Source: Paragonimus skrjabini miyazakii
Lineage: Eukaryota; Platyhelminthes; Trematoda; Plagiorchiida; Troglotrematidae
Length of the DNA: 64,000 nucleotides
NCBI GenBank assembly: GCA_014338405.1
Contig: JTDE01001494.1
Location: 56,289-120,288, forward strand
Direction of reading: 5' to 3'
Of this stretch, positions 1-13,880 are shown piece by piece. Below the pieces are notes generated by a model, which did no database searches, was not told the DNA's origin, and worked only from the letters and a program-made list of their open reading frames with translations. A program made the position numbers and the translations under genes. Each line of letters begins with the position of its first letter. Positions within the stretch are counted from its first letter, which is position 1.

Positions 1-516
1 ACTTCTACTACACAGGGTCCAGAAAAATGTGCAAGTTATTAGCACTACTCGTGAGTAGTGACAACACAATCGTAACTACTGTTAAATGTATCATTTAGGT
101 GAGTTCTGAAGACATATTTAACGTATGGAGTAGGCTCAGTCTGCAGCGGCTATTGTTAATGAAAAACAAAAGGCGGTTGCTTTTTGAAGATGACCTGCAT
201 CCTGAAGGAATCGAGCATGTTTTTACGTTACACATGGGAAATTACTTTTGTGGTTGCCTAAGCCACACTTAGTCTGATCATTACCGTTAAAAAACGAGCG
301 ACAATAGTCTGTATCCACTGTTCGACAATTTGAGTCATTTAACGCACACGTTCGGAAACATTAATTGATGAAAGTACACAAGATAGTTACCCAAAACTTA
401 CAGATTTATTTTGTTTATCAAGAAAATTAGCACCAAAAATAAATAAAATACTAGCTGTAGACCTATTGCACAGACCTGTGGAATACAAATTTCTAACTAT
501 TCCATAGATAATATAT
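1..516. other. Non-coding flank, nothing recognised
   Basis: AT-rich sequence with no convincing exon, RNA gene or repeat signature. It ends at the ATAT tetranucleotide that flanks the repeat starting at 517. Confidence 0.4.
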
Positions 517-805
517 TGTAACGTGCGACTGAAACCAGCAGGCGCGCACTAGTTGAATTTGAATTGGTGACGTAGCGTGCTGTTGTGTTGTCGGCGCCGT
601 TTTAGTTATCGTTTGTGTAAGTCGTGTGCATGGCTTACTGGGCCTTTGGCTCATGCTTGTTTCTTGTTGTTTCCCCTTTACAGGATTGTTGCTGGGACCC
701 CCTACTTCGGAAGAGCGCTGTCACTTGGTGTCTCCACATTGCCCCAGAGTTGATCCGCAGGCGTAACGGACAACCAGGGTAAAGACAGCCGGCTTGCATG
801 CTACA
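517..805. repeat. ~289-bp interspersed repeat with TG...CA ends, copy 1 (solo-LTR- or MITE-like)
   Basis: Nearly the same sequence recurs at 10920-11207 in the same orientation. The element starts TGTAACGTGC and ends GCATGCTACA, so the termini are imperfect inverted repeats of about 10 bases and carry the TG...CA ends typical of retroviral-type LTRs. It is flanked by the tetranucleotide ATAT on both sides (513-516 and 806-809), which looks like a target-site duplication. The interior is more GC-rich than the surroundings and has no long open frame. A solo LTR and a short inverted-terminal DNA element are both possible; no internal region or polymerase is seen nearby. Confidence 0.7.
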
Positions 806-3800
806 ATATCACTCGGAACATATATTTTCTTCGTTTTGCTCTGTACGACCATACATTTCTATCATTCATTGTGCGCTAAGTTGAGTGTATTTGACGTGAA
901 TAAACTAATTGTTGCCAACATCAGCATCTGAGTGAACTACAGCTGTAAAGATACCATCATTAACTTCCGTTGTTCTTTTATCACCATCTAAATGACATTC
1001 TTCAACTGACCATATGAAATTTCATGAGTTATCTATCATCTGTTTCCAGGGAATACTGTCCACTTTATGGTATACGATCGGTAACTTTAAAATACTAAGA
1101 TCATGCGATTTCTTCGGTGAACATATGTTCCATTTATCCGGATGTAGCACGATAGCATGGCAGTATCGACGACCTTCCTTTTGAACTATTTGGTTTGTAA
1201 AACTGCTCAATTTTTGCAACAAAACGACAAGGTCCGATAGAACAAACTGTCTTTTATGTACTAAAGTGATATCGGCAACCCTTTGTTATTGTAATCGATG
1301 TAACTTCTTCTTTTTGCTATGTGCATAAAGCCGTGTAGTTCAGTATTGAACATTGTGGCAAGTGAACAAAAGGTGCCTGTAAGACGGTAAATTTTGTATG
1401 ACAAAGCCTTGTGTAAGTCAATTTTATGTACAGTACTGAGCAATTTAAGCTGTTGTCCATGATAACGGATACACCGATATGTAGACTGATCTAGTGTCAC
1501 GTCCCCATATATACCGAACTAGTACGCAGATAACAAAGTCCCAAGACTAAGTTTCGCATTGTAGGTCATACAGTCCGTGCCATCTAATCATCACCTTTTG
1601 CCCGGAAAAGTGTCGGTTTTGTTGTGTTATAACAAACTTGACAATCCATGGTAACGGATGTTTATTGATGTAGCTCAGCAGTAAACCTTAACTGCCCTTT
1701 TGAATCGCAGAACTTCCAAGGGTGAGTGACGTTTGCTCACCCCGTTCGCGATCTATCGGAACCTAATGTCAACTAAACTCTCAAAGAATTATTTCTCTTG
1801 GGCAATGGGTGAGGTCGTCCGACCACGCTTGTATGTAAACTTAGAACTCTTGTGTACGCCCTCATAGCATAATTTACGATATACTTTGACCCCTTGAAGG
1901 AAGAATATTTTAATTGGTTTTGTCTATACATCATGATTCGAAATATCTATAAAAGCAGGGTATACACTGTAAGGCTTATTTAAGCTAAGTTACGCGATGT
2001 TTGCCAGCATGACAGATGATTGAACATCATGAATGGGCTGCACAATGTTAACTATCAAATCGTGCTCTTGTTGTCCGCCAGTTACACCATCCGCACTTTA
2101 TATGTCTGTTACACGGATGGACATAACTTAGGTGAGTTTATGTTTCCTCTCCTCTGTTTACAAATTAGTTCAAAACGTGGACTTCTCTACACCTTCAAAT
2201 ATTGTAATATTACCTGACAAAGCATGATTTTATACTTTCTGTGCCTAATGTATTCAACTCCGAGTATCACACATGGAAGGCAACTAAAGGAAGATTTATA
2301 ACCTTTGATGATGTACCTGAAAAATAACCGTTTGAAAATGTTTTCTAAAGTTCACCTTCGGAAGTGTGAAACACAAAATTGCCGCTGGGATGGGCGAACC
2401 CGATTTTTCTAGTCGACTGACCGCAATGATAGAAGTTAAGTACTATTCTAAAATCAACTTGTAATATACTTGATGTCCGTTATCAGATGTAGCAGTATCC
2501 TCAGGGTGGTTTGATAAATATTAACCATTACATATGAAAAACAAAGTTGACCTTCATTAAAGGAGGATTATTTCTATAGTTTGATGGTCTACTGCCGAAT
2601 TAATCTACCGAAACCTTGCACGACTAACTGCAAATAGTGCGTCGACGTACCGTTGTAACAATCTGCACCTGGTTCACCAGATGTTTAAACAACTTTTCAT
2701 ATCTTGCAACATGGTAGATCCGATGTTTTTTCAAAACATCGCCGGCAACACGTTTGAAAAATAACCTTTGAAAAATGCAGCAGTTAAACTCCCCTCAATT
2801 GTTATATTAACCAGATATATCCATAGAAGAGTATACGTTTTTCTTAATGAATTGTTTCTTCATCTTTTATCTAAAATTGACATTTAGTTTGCCTGCGTAA
2901 ACTGGACTCTCCAAACTAGGCATTCACCTTTGCTTCAACTCTTATTATCTTGGAAGATGTGGGCCGAAGTGTAGTTACAGACCGTATGCTTCACGTGCAT
3001 GATGGCCACTAGCAACGACCTGGCGCTTGTGTTTCAATTTGTAACCTTCCCTCGGTTCTCCGACTGGGCGCAGTTCTTTCTATCTACCACAGTGGGTTGT
3101 TGGTCTCATTTCAAATTATTGTCTTGTTAAAAGCTTGTACCTACTTTCCAGTCCTTTATAACGTCGAGGTCGTGTGCAGTATAAAAGAAAAATGTTTGCC
3201 CTACTCTTAACACGTAGAGTCAAACAAAGTAGCTACTCATCGCCAGAGCGGGAACCAAAAGGTTGAGCGACGAAACGAAATTAAGGATCAGAATTGCTGA
3301 GGATTGGAAGGTTCGAATTTCGATTGAGATTGTAAAAGACTCCCGTAAAAAATATGCACTTAAAGCACTGTATAGTAATCGCATATATACATGCCTTTTA
3401 ATAAACTGCTACAAACGAATGTAGTGCAGTAGATTTAGATGTAAGTGAACTATAGTCCATTCAGTAAAACAGAGCTACTGCAGTTTAACTGCGACGCAAT
3501 GTTTACTGCTAAGTGGTTTGACAGTCATGCTGAATCCGATGTGATACTAACAAAGTCAACTTTGCGTTTTAATCGAAGTAGAACTAGTGGAAATAACAAC
3601 AAACCCAATTCGGTTTTAACGACTAAACGAGATGAAGCACTCAGAAATCTCAACTCCGTACACTCTCCAGATTAATAATAAAAATAGCTTAAGAGCTCGA
3701 AGGAACACTGAGTTCAGCAACAATGCAAACCTGTTTGCTCATTGCAAAGAAGCTTGTTATGTTGAAGTAAGGAACTGTCAAATTTAAATGGTAGCTCAGT

Positions 3801-4260
3801 GAAGGTCTTCTTCCAGTCAACTGTGTCAACTTTACCAATTGCTATTATACCAGGCTGTGGTTTTGAAAAATTAGTGCATTCCTGGTTCGCGGTAAACATA
3901 CCTCTTTATTTGTGCACTATGCGCAAGGACAAGGATGATATCGGGGACTGGTCAGCAGTCGTCTTCTTCAATTGCATAGATGGTGTTCAGATTCACAGGA
4001 AAGGTATTTAACTCTCGGTACTAACTCAAACAAGTGGCAGAAAGCTAGTATGAGGAAATGTTTGTTGAAGTGGATTCAGAACGTAATTCAACATTTTCAA
4101 ACATTCTCCTCCGACTTACGCATACGTTCAGCTTTGTCTATCTTCACATATGGTCTAACCAATCTCAAATCTGTTTTCAGGATTACGGCTGGTCTCATTA
4201 CTCTGTGTTTCTTGCGTTTTGTTGAAGCGGCCGTGATAAACAGCCCTCTCACATCAGGAT
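806..4260. other. Non-coding stretch, no gene recognised
   Basis: Several open frames of 60-96 codons occur (for example on the minus strand at 1022-1500 and the plus strand at 3445-4260), but none shows a recognisable domain, paired splice sites or compositional difference from the surroundings. I see no supported gene. The right end abuts the assembly gap. Confidence 0.4.
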
Positions 4261-4360
4261 NNNNNNNNNNNNNNNNNNNNNNNNNNNNNNNNNNNNNNNN
4301 NNNNNNNNNNNNNNNNNNNNNNNNNNNNNNNNNNNNNNNNNNNNNNNNNNNNNNNNNNNN
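4261..4360. other. Assembly gap of 100 N
   Basis: One hundred consecutive undetermined bases. The round length suggests a scaffold gap of unknown true size, so distances across it should not be trusted. Confidence 0.99.
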
Positions 4361-4739
4361 TTAATCAAGTCAGATTTTTCGTGAAAGTAGACGTTTGCCA
4401 CGTCTATCCCCATCTTGTTTGGTTCTTTATTTTTTTCGTTTTTTGCTGCACTCCACATATATAGATATACTGCTGGATAATCGTGTATGGTACTGAGAAG
4501 ACGGTGAACAGTCCCACTGTTTACTAGATTTTCACAGATATTGTAGCGAAAAGGCGTCCAATAAAGCACAATCTTTATTGTCCAACACGCTAGTTCACAT
4601 GCTACGCGCGCGCTCGCGTTTACGAGTCAGCGTTCCAGTCCACAACACCCCCAGGTTTCCGTTCACGCGTCGCGTGCACTTCTGCCCGGTTGTGTGTGTG
4701 ATCGGCGCTGTCTGTCGGGGGGTTTTCCGCCTACCATTC

Positions 4740-5070
4740 TTCGTCCATTGGTCCGATTCCGTTGAGCGATGGTTCGTCCGGTCGATTGTGTAGTTCTCCA
4801 TCTATCCACAGTGGGCTTTGATCGTATTCCGCGGTGGATATTGCCCCGAGTGTTGGAATAATCGAGCCTCCGATTTCGTCATCCATTCTATTTTGCCTGC
4901 CATGTCTCGCCCGTTGGTCCGATCCGGTCGAGCGATGACTCAGCCGACTGCCCCCGTTGTCCGCCATCCGATCGTTGAGGGTTTGTGGATGTGCATGCCT
5001 TCCACGTTGAGGTACACCACCGAGTGTTTGAATACTCGCAACTCCGGCCTGGCAATCCACCACAATATGT
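4740..5070. repeat. GC-rich imperfect tandem duplication (~166-bp period)
   Basis: The block around TTGGTCCGATTCCGTTGAGC (from about 4748) returns in diverged form from about 4914. Further pairs keep the same order: CCGAGTGTTGGAATA near 4845 against CCGAGTGTTTGAATACTC near 5020. The whole 4.58-5.07 kb stretch is clearly more GC- and CpG-rich than its surroundings. Minus-strand frames run through it because of the composition; I do not regard them as genes. It may be part of an unidentified repetitive element that also disturbed assembly at the adjacent gap. Confidence 0.55.
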
Positions 5071-8000
5071 TTATCAGTAACTGTCCCTATTCAAACTCAT
5101 TTTGAAAACCTCGTCTGCTCTTGTTCTCCAACCAGTGTTTGCGCTCCGGATGTTTTGTACGGCTTAGAAGTAAGACGAACGTACACGCCAAACCAGATAC
5201 GTACTACTCGATACAAACGACATAACTCGAAATGGTAGTCAACATGTTTCGAAGCATGACTGTTAAAAAATATAACTTTCATCAGAATTCAAAATAATTC
5301 ACTGCACGCTTTCACTCTGTTGCTGTAAGGGACTGGCACCTGCTTTTCATATGCTATTGCTAATGTAGCTGTATACTGATATTTACTTTTGAGGTTCGCC
5401 ATCACAATGTTGTACAATTGAACACACCTATACTGTTCATAGGTTAATCCAATAAAATAAATTGGCATCACATCTTTTTATGTGTGTTTTTCACTCATCA
5501 TGACATTATGAACGTATTCAGGTAACCTGATGTTTTATCCATTCCCATAGATGTTGTATACGTCTTACATTAGCCTCAAGAACGAGCAGTTGCTACTTGC
5601 AGAGGGCTAATTAAAGCCCATTGATTTTTTATCTTGGGAAGTGATGTCTATTGCATATGAAACAAATTATTTAATTCCATTCAGGTAATGTATTCCATTG
5701 ACACAATTGCTTTACTAAGCACTATGGTATGAGATGCGTTAAGAATGTGTTAATCACTGTCTAATAAACTTTTATTCGTGAATTCTTACGTTGTTGTGAC
5801 CCATTATCTCTCCATAACCCTACTCTGACAGCGGCGTTTCACATAACGTGCTTAAATTAACAATAATACGACACCGGCAAATCATCTCGAGTACGAATTA
5901 GTTAGTAGCCCCCAAAAATGTGGTTCACCGTAGAAAATATTACAGGCAGCATCGATTGCCAACCGAACAAAACAAAGGCACCAGAAGAAATCGAAAGATT
6001 ACAAGGTACCACTGGAAAACCCGAAATCTAGCATCACGTCTACTTCAATTAGCATCGTAGATGGTTTAATGCTGCTCACTTGATGAAAACCTTTGCTGTT
6101 AACATCGAACTAAGGTAGCACAAATGCCAGGTTTCATAAAACGTAAAGATAATTAAAACATTTGCATTTTATTCAAAATTTCTATTTGGAACCTTGTAAG
6201 TATCTCCTAAGATCTTTTAATCTACCGAACTCCACACTGAATATTTTTCAACTCACAGTTGAACTATCTATTAGTTTTGTTCTTGTATCGCAGTAAAAAT
6301 GTGAACTTGGTTTGTAAAGTTGGTGTTCAGCAATGATGTACAAGAACTCGTCATGTTGAATTTGAAATGTTTCTGTCTGCCGTATAGGCTATGAGACAAA
6401 ACCTAGCTCAGATAACAAAAATCGGTCGTCATTTGTAGACTGCCTCACGTTTTGCTTCTGGTTGAACATTGACAGTTATGAAAAACAGGTTCTTTATGTA
6501 AGATAAACGACAAATGCGATTATATTATCAATAATGTTGGACTTAAGTAAGAGGTGACTTGCACCATCGTACACAGCAACACAGTCGGTCTCTGTCATAT
6601 CACATATGCTACGTACTGTGAAGTTACCGAAGAGATATACTAACTGAACAAGAACTCCGGCAGCAAATGCTTGTATGACAAAACTGGTCCAATCTGAACG
6701 GTCAAGCAGAGCTAGTTTCTGACTATGTCGAGATCAAAACCTGACCGAGTACTTTTGGCCACAGGTATAAGTATCGATCGCAAGAAACCGACAATTTTTG
6801 CTGAGTTTCGATCACGTCGTTATATTTTCACTTCTAGTTGATCGTGGGCCACAATAAATGAACCAAACAAACCAGTTTACTAGAGGTTAAACAATGGATG
6901 TTTATTACGAATGTACTTATGGTACTAGTCTAAGCGGTTAAAATTTATCATGCTCATGAATTGGTTACTTGGGGAAGTATTTTATAGTTGGAGGAATACT
7001 AAAAACTTGCGGAAGTACCCTATTGTAAAACTATATTGATTTTATCATGCTCTCTCCATTCTTTTATAGTTGAAGTTCCGTACCCCCGTCAACAACTTTT
7101 CAGTACCTAAGTGTCCAGTCCGAATAATCACTGACACGTATTGGCTGAATCAACAAAACAATAACAGCAATTCTTCCGAAATGCGGGAAATCATCTTATT
7201 CAGTGAGTTTAAGGTTGCAAGAAGAATGGTAGAAATACGTATTGAGAGTTAGCAGAACGCATGCAACCTAAACATTGCTCCTGAAGATCGCTAATTAACA
7301 CACATTCAAGTAGAGATCAGCTCCTCACCAGCTACAAAATTTCGAACCAAAAAGCAAACGGTTCTTATCTGAGAGGGGAATGTTCTGTCCAGACGAATAC
7401 TGTGAATAGGCATAGCATGCCACACTGCAGTTGTGTTAGGTTCACTAAGCATTAGTTGGATGGCTCAGATAAGTCATTCAATACGACCAATTAACGGTCA
7501 TTCACTTTACGGCAAAAGCCCCATCTGAAAGCTGAATTTTAAACTGGTTAGTGGCATTGCATATCCGTCAGTAATGGGGCGTTTCATGTGTGAAACACCT
7601 AGGATGTGGCTAGATTTGGACTAACCAAACTAGCTTCATGTGTCTGAGTGTTATACACCCTACCAGCTGGGTTCTAAAGCTTGGAAATTTAACATTAGTA
7701 CTGCAGTACTCAACCATTCCACTGTGCATTCGGTCTTCACTAACTCGTTCACGGTTATCCCGGACACAACACGGACATTTATCAAAGTACAAATTGAGTA
7801 TCTTAATTGTATTACTCCTGAGTAGTATGACATATCTGTCAGTTATAAAGTGGTCAACTGTAAACAGTATAAAAAACGTGATATAAAGAACATAACCAGA
7901 AGGATACACTAACTTTACGTCATGCATGTTGAGTGTTTTTATCACGAAATTAACAGTAAAACTGACGCGAAAACAACTGCAAAATTTCTCCCCTACTACA

Positions 8001-10919
8001 GCCTTGTCATCTATTTTGGCCACTTCCATCAAGCGGGGCTGAAAAGTTGAGCTTAGCAGGCTTACCAGATATATATATGAAATGGCTTCTTCAACAAAAT
8101 TATTGAACTCCTAAAATGTGTGTGCTTTTTCAGTTTACACAGCACGCAAGTAGTGAATTCTTTTTTATCCCCAGAGTAATGTAAATCCCAACTTCGTAAA
8201 AAATAGAATGCAAGTAGTGGAAAACTTAAACGGGCAAACAGTTGATAGATATAGCATTCGAAAATAGTATTCAATATAGTATTCGATAATCCAATCTCTG
8301 CACAATATGCACAAGCACGAACGTTCGATCGATAAAAATCTTTGTGTTTTTTAAACGCATTAGGTTTCACAACTATGAACTGAAGTGATTGAGTGCAACA
8401 AAGGTGTGTTTTGCAAAGGAAAAGTAAGTAAATTGGTGAAAGGTTAAAACTTTGAGGGAAATAACGGGATTTTAGGAGAAAACGATAGATGAGCCGGTTA
8501 AAGTCAGACAGTTTTCCGGTGAGCTCGGGAAAATTTCCATTAAACGGTACTTGGCCTGAAGGTTAACATATTTAATAATAGGCGTAATCAACGTGTTGGT
8601 TTACCTTACGCAAAAAATCAGCCATTATTTCAATTTTTCAGTGTCACTGTAAGCTTGAAAGCTCTGATTGTAAGCTATCATTTCCCATGTGGATGGGTTC
8701 CCAAAAACACGTGCCAAGTAAGTTACGCCCGTCGTTACTAACATATCATTAGTGAACAAGCAGATGCCTGAGTTTGCAAGAAACAACGCGTTTCTATGAA
8801 TATTTTCTGCAACCTCCATGAGTGTGTTGTAATGTGTGTATGCAGTGAATTTCAACTTTTCCTCACACTACCTTAACTAGAGACACCTTTGAGACGATAA
8901 GGCATGCAAAACAGTTGTGACACCCCAAACTGTACAAGATGATCTTCGATTAAAACAAATAATAAACTATAGCGCATTAGATCGACAAGTTGCATGAAAA
9001 CCGAAATATTCTTTACTTACCAGTTTAACCAGAAGGCTATTGTGTCAATTCTTGTGATACCCAAGTGACCCCGACCACTGATCACATAAGACCAACTCAG
9101 AAGTTGAAACTACTGGTCTGTTGCCCTTTTCCGTTTTCAGTCCATTAAAACCCTTGTGGCATTTGGAAAACCCATTCAATATTTCTGGTATTATTAACGT
9201 CTAAGAAACTAGTGAAAATATCTTCTTCCGTCTGACAACAGTTGTCGTTAATACTAGTGGCAGTAATGATGACATACTAAACAGTTCATTTTTAACGGCA
9301 ATTTACAAATTAGTTCCAGTGTGTATCTTGTCCTTTCTGTTCGGTTACTAAAACTTCAAGCACAGAGTGTCAAACAAGATTGTATAATAAAAACCAAACT
9401 TTTAATGAATTCACCGAGAAAAGTGGGCTGTTTCCAGCTGCTGGTCTTGCTAACGAATTAATTCGCATCAGGAATTGCTTCACCTACATTTTTATGCGTA
9501 TTAAGGATAACAACGTTGTATGTCTTTGTTTCAGTTTCTTCAGCCGGCTTTAAAGCATTAAGTCAATTTATAAAGCTCCTGCGGTTGGGTAGTTCTGAAA
9601 ACAACTGCGTCCAAGCGATTTCAAGGTGTTTTTATTGAATTTTGCTCGATGTAAGCTTGACCAATTAATATTACGAACGTCTTTATCGACCGTACAGTGC
9701 TAGGCCCGGTCATCAACAGCTTAAAAAGGTTGTTATAAGGGTCAGGCATTATTCTACTTGCATACCCTTGTGTCTTACTTTTTAAAACAAAATTACAGAT
9801 CATGAAATTATATTTCTTGCGTATGTTGATTTCCCAATTGTTTGTTTTCACTCGTCTGTATGTCGAGCTGATGGAATTCGGTTCGTTGGCTCTTCTTTGT
9901 CAGCGGAATTAAACGTCAAACTCCATACGCCAAACGGGAAGCACTTAATCAACATGACAAATTTCGTGTAAATATTTCGAACTGTAGTAGGAGTTCACCT
10001 AGTTCAAACAATGTTTGCTTATTTCTGATTAAAGTGTCCAACAGCTCCAAAAATAGTCACGCTCCAACATATCAAGCTGACGTTTCCCTGTTTGCTGTTG
10101 CTTTCATTCCAACTGGGCAACCTTAAAAGTGATCTGTATGCCACAAGTAAATTTAGGTTAAACGAAACGCAAAGGGTCTGGTATTTCTCGTTAGCCAACC
10201 AATACCGCATGCACAAAACGCAGTTACGTCGGTATAGTTTCAACCCTCATTTCCTTGAATCGATTATAGATAGGTAGTTCAGGTGTCGTATGTCGTTTGC
10301 TATTAAGCTGTCGATCAACCTTATTAAGATAAGGACTCTACTTAGTTGAATATATTAAAGGTTCGCTAACCCCAATACTCGATTGTATACCAAGAGGATC
10401 TAAAGAAAGGTTGAGCATTTCAAAATGCTTCAGGTTAGAACGAAGGCAACCGAAGATCACGTTAACTCGGACAGTGAATCAGTGTTCATGAGAAGTTTGA
10501 CTTCTATATATAGGTTAACTAACGACTTCATGTTTTACAGTGTTAACCCTCGTGGGTTCTCTCTCCAAGCCATACATACATTTGCACCTGAAGTATATGT
10601 GTGAATCAGCTTAGTTTAATGACCGTTTAATTAAACTGGCATACAGAGGCCTTCTGTCTAAAAGTTGTCTTAATGAGCAAGTCAATACAGAACAAAGAAC
10701 GTCTCCTTTTTCAGGAGCGACCTGCAGATGATCTATCAAGCCTCATTGCGAAGTAAAGGGAATGTAAAATTGTATAAAATTTCTTGAAAGTAGTATTCCA
10801 TTTGAATGCCCCATAACAAACTATGGACAGATGATTATGTGTCACTGTTGAGTACGACGATTTTAATAAACAAGGAGTTTTACTATGAAAATTCAAGGTT
10901 GCCAATGTGACTGCAGTAG
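5071..10919. other. Long non-coding stretch, nothing recognised
   Basis: No open frame here shows a known domain or splice-consistent structure. The longest (minus strand, 7610-8032, 140 codons) has a low-complexity, hydrophobic translation and no supporting signals. I see no RNA gene or dated repeat copy in the interval. Confidence 0.35.
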
Positions 10920-11207
10920 TGCAATGTGCGACTGAAACCAGTAGGCGCGCACCAGGTGAATTTGAATTGGTGACGGGGCGTGCTGCTTTGTTGTCGGCGC
11001 CGTCTTGGTTATCGTTTGTGTAAGTTGTGTGTATGGCTTACTGGACCTTTGGCTCTTGAATGTTTGTGCTGTTTCCTTTTACAGGATTGTTGCTGGAACA
11101 CCCTACTTCGGAAGAACGTTATCTCCCGGTGTCTCTACGTTGCCCCTAACGTTGGTCCGTAGGCGTAACGGACAACCAGAGTAAAGACAGCCGGCTTGCA
11201 TGTTACA
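10920..11207. repeat. ~289-bp interspersed repeat with TG...CA ends, copy 2
   Basis: Second copy of the repeat at 517-805, in the same orientation and almost the same length (288 against 289 bp). It starts TGCAATGTGC and ends GCATGTTACA. Identity is high throughout, including the conserved blocks TGTCGGCGCCGT and GACAACCAG. No convincing target-site duplication is visible at this copy, so it may be older or may have arrived differently. Confidence 0.7.
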
Positions 11208-13860
11208 AAAGTTCAGCTAGTGAAGGACAGGTAAGAAAAAAAATATAGCTCCTGCCGCTGTCTTTGTCTAAGCCGAAGCCCGAATTTTTGCCAAATGAAT
11301 AATTTCAATATGTACAAATACGATCTACTACCTACCAGTAAGTCCGACGGAGATTAATTTATGGAACCAAAACTCAATGAATCTTAATAATTTTCGCGAT
11401 TAACACAGCGGGCAATTCTGATTCGCCATTTCTGTCGAGACTGATATATCTTCTGACAAGTTAGCGAAATGTCTGGATGGTTCAGTGGACCTCTATATTG
11501 TGCCTGAAATAACTTCGTTCGCAGTACTATGGCATTTTCAATTCTTACTTTATAATTATAAAATTTTTTACAAAACAACAAAACCCAAAATCATTTTCGG
11601 TTCTTAACCTTATGAAATGAGTCCGTTGCTTGATAGACCGTAATAACACGATAACAATGTACTGTCGCTTACGATTGGTCGTTAGTCTATAAGCCAGTCG
11701 ATTGGCTAGACCTGAGAAACAATAGAACAAAGTGAATATCTGTACGTGTATCCCATCCGAATATTTGAATACTATTCATTCTACAATTTGATTGTAAGCC
11801 ACCCTTTTTTAGATACTACTCATATAGACAAGCAAATGTGCATCCCGAATGTGGTCCGGTAGTTTGTTGTTACTGATTGAGTATAACGTATAAGTTATTG
11901 CATTCTTCTACACCCGCGCCGGATTTGGCAATGAATTCTGGCTGTCATTTGAACAACTTCGTGCTTTTGTTGCATGTATTTGCCTTAAAAATGCGAATTT
12001 CATATCTGTTCCGAATAGTTCACGGTTCTTGAAAAATTAATGTATCTTAATAAACATTGATATGATCAACCAAACACGTTACCTGTTAATTGTTGGACAC
12101 TGCTTATAATGGACTACGACCCTATTTTCACCTTCACATGTTGTGTTATTGACTTCGAGCAGAGACAGCAAACTCACGGTTTTGCCCACATTTTCCTGCT
12201 GCTAATAAATATTAACTCCGTGCAATTAAGAATGTTTCAGTGAGCAGAGAAGTCATTAACATAATTGGTGACTCAGATCTAACCGCGATATTTCATTAAT
12301 GAAGATGGACGAGTTATTTGAGGCCTACTCCTAACCGAGTATTTAATATGTCAGTATATCAGCATTTCTTCATGCGGCTCGGAAAAGATTGACTAGAGCA
12401 AAAACACTTCTGTGACTTGCAAAATTTTATAACTGAAACCTCCAACGTAAACACGAACCATTTGGGGACCACACAAGAGACAGTGTACGCAGACGTTTAC
12501 GTTCCCAATCCTTTAGAAACAAACAGTAAGAACAAGTTCACCTCTTCGCACACTAATCGATAAGCGGTTCACCATGTTACATTGAAACGTCACACTAGAA
12601 GCAAAACCAATCGACATTAATTAAACAGACGCACATCGAATATTTTCTGGGGTCGTGCTAGACGCATGAAATCGCTTTGTTGTAAGAAAACCTGTACCAA
12701 ACGGTGCACTCCTTTTTAAAACTTTCACCTGAATTTCCTGCCTATATTATTATTGGTAATCTTATTATCGTATGATAGCTATGCCGTTGGTAAAACAGAT
12801 ACCAAGCACAAAGAAGTTTCTAGTGCAATTCCTTTTACAGAATCTAGAGTCTTTAAGATAAAAAGAACATCTCTAATGAGGTTTTAGCCCTGGGTCGTGT
12901 ATGTGTCTAATTTGACGGTGCCCATGAAAGGGGTGGTATTAGTAACCGTATTGCGCTCACGTCCACCAGATTCTAGTGGGTTTAAATAGTTCACCTCGAA
13001 ATAAATCACAGCCTCATGTGAACACTTTTGCATTTCGTAAAAGATTTCTATTTTTAACAAAGTGCATCAACTGAAATGAGCCGAATGGAATAGAAATCGT
13101 TCAGCAAACTCCAAAAACAGACCAGAGAAGTTCATTTCATTCAAAAGTTATGGACTACTGACAAGCTTCAATCAGCGTATGAAATTGGAGACCGTTTTAT
13201 AACTTGGTGACCCTCGTCCAGAAATGTTATTTAACAGTGAACAATTTTAAATTGTGTCGTGCTCATCGCTTATGCTTAGAATTTTTTAATTTCTCTCAGA
13301 TGTTTTTCAGTTTGTGTTAAGCTTGTGGAAATAGAGCATTCTCGCAAGTAGTAATAAAAATGCCTGGAACAATAATAGTTTTCAAATAGAATTACATGTT
13401 GCGAAGTCACCCCTACGTCGGCAAATAGTCCAAGTGATTTTTTATGTAATGAACTCTACGTAGCAAAATGTTACAATCAATTCATAAAAATAACTGATGA
13501 AGACCATCCAAGTTAGTTGAATAGTAGGTCATTTCAATCTACTCGCAAAGTTATTCTTAACACGATTGTTGAATTGTCAAACGCAGCGATTAATACGTTA
13601 GAATTCATCTACTCTTCAAATAAACAAACAAATATTCAAATCCGTTGCGTTTTATATAGTTTCCCTATACACACGAATGTAGTTCAACTGGTGAAGAAAG
13701 AATACTAGCTGACTGGATGTTACGCTATCTGGTTTTACTGATGAGGCTTGTATGTAAAATAACTCAAAACAGGATTATCCCAAAAGCCAGTTAAATTTTG
13801 GTTAAAAACTACAAGCCGTACTTCTGTTCACACCTAATATTTAATGTTTCTAAATTTCAG
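11208..13860. other. Non-coding stretch upstream of the secreted repeat gene
   Basis: No exon, repeat family or RNA gene recognised. It must contain any promoter and 5' untranslated exon of the gene starting at 13881, but no core promoter stands out in this AT-rich sequence. Confidence 0.35.
13849..13860 (+). promoter_or_regulatory. Splice acceptor just upstream of the start codon (trans- or cis-splicing)
   Basis: A pyrimidine-rich stretch ending TTTCTAAATTTCAG leads to an AG at 13859-13860, only 20 bases before the ATG at 13881. It could accept a spliced leader (many flatworm mRNAs are trans-spliced) or join an upstream 5' untranslated exon. The sequence alone does not decide between these. 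Confidence 0.45.
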
Positions 13861-13880
13861 ATTTAAATTTTACGTCAAAA

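Noticed and set aside
7610..8032. 140-codon minus-strand frame
   Set aside because: No domain, no splice context, hydrophobic AT-driven composition; overlapping plus-strand frames are equally long for this region.
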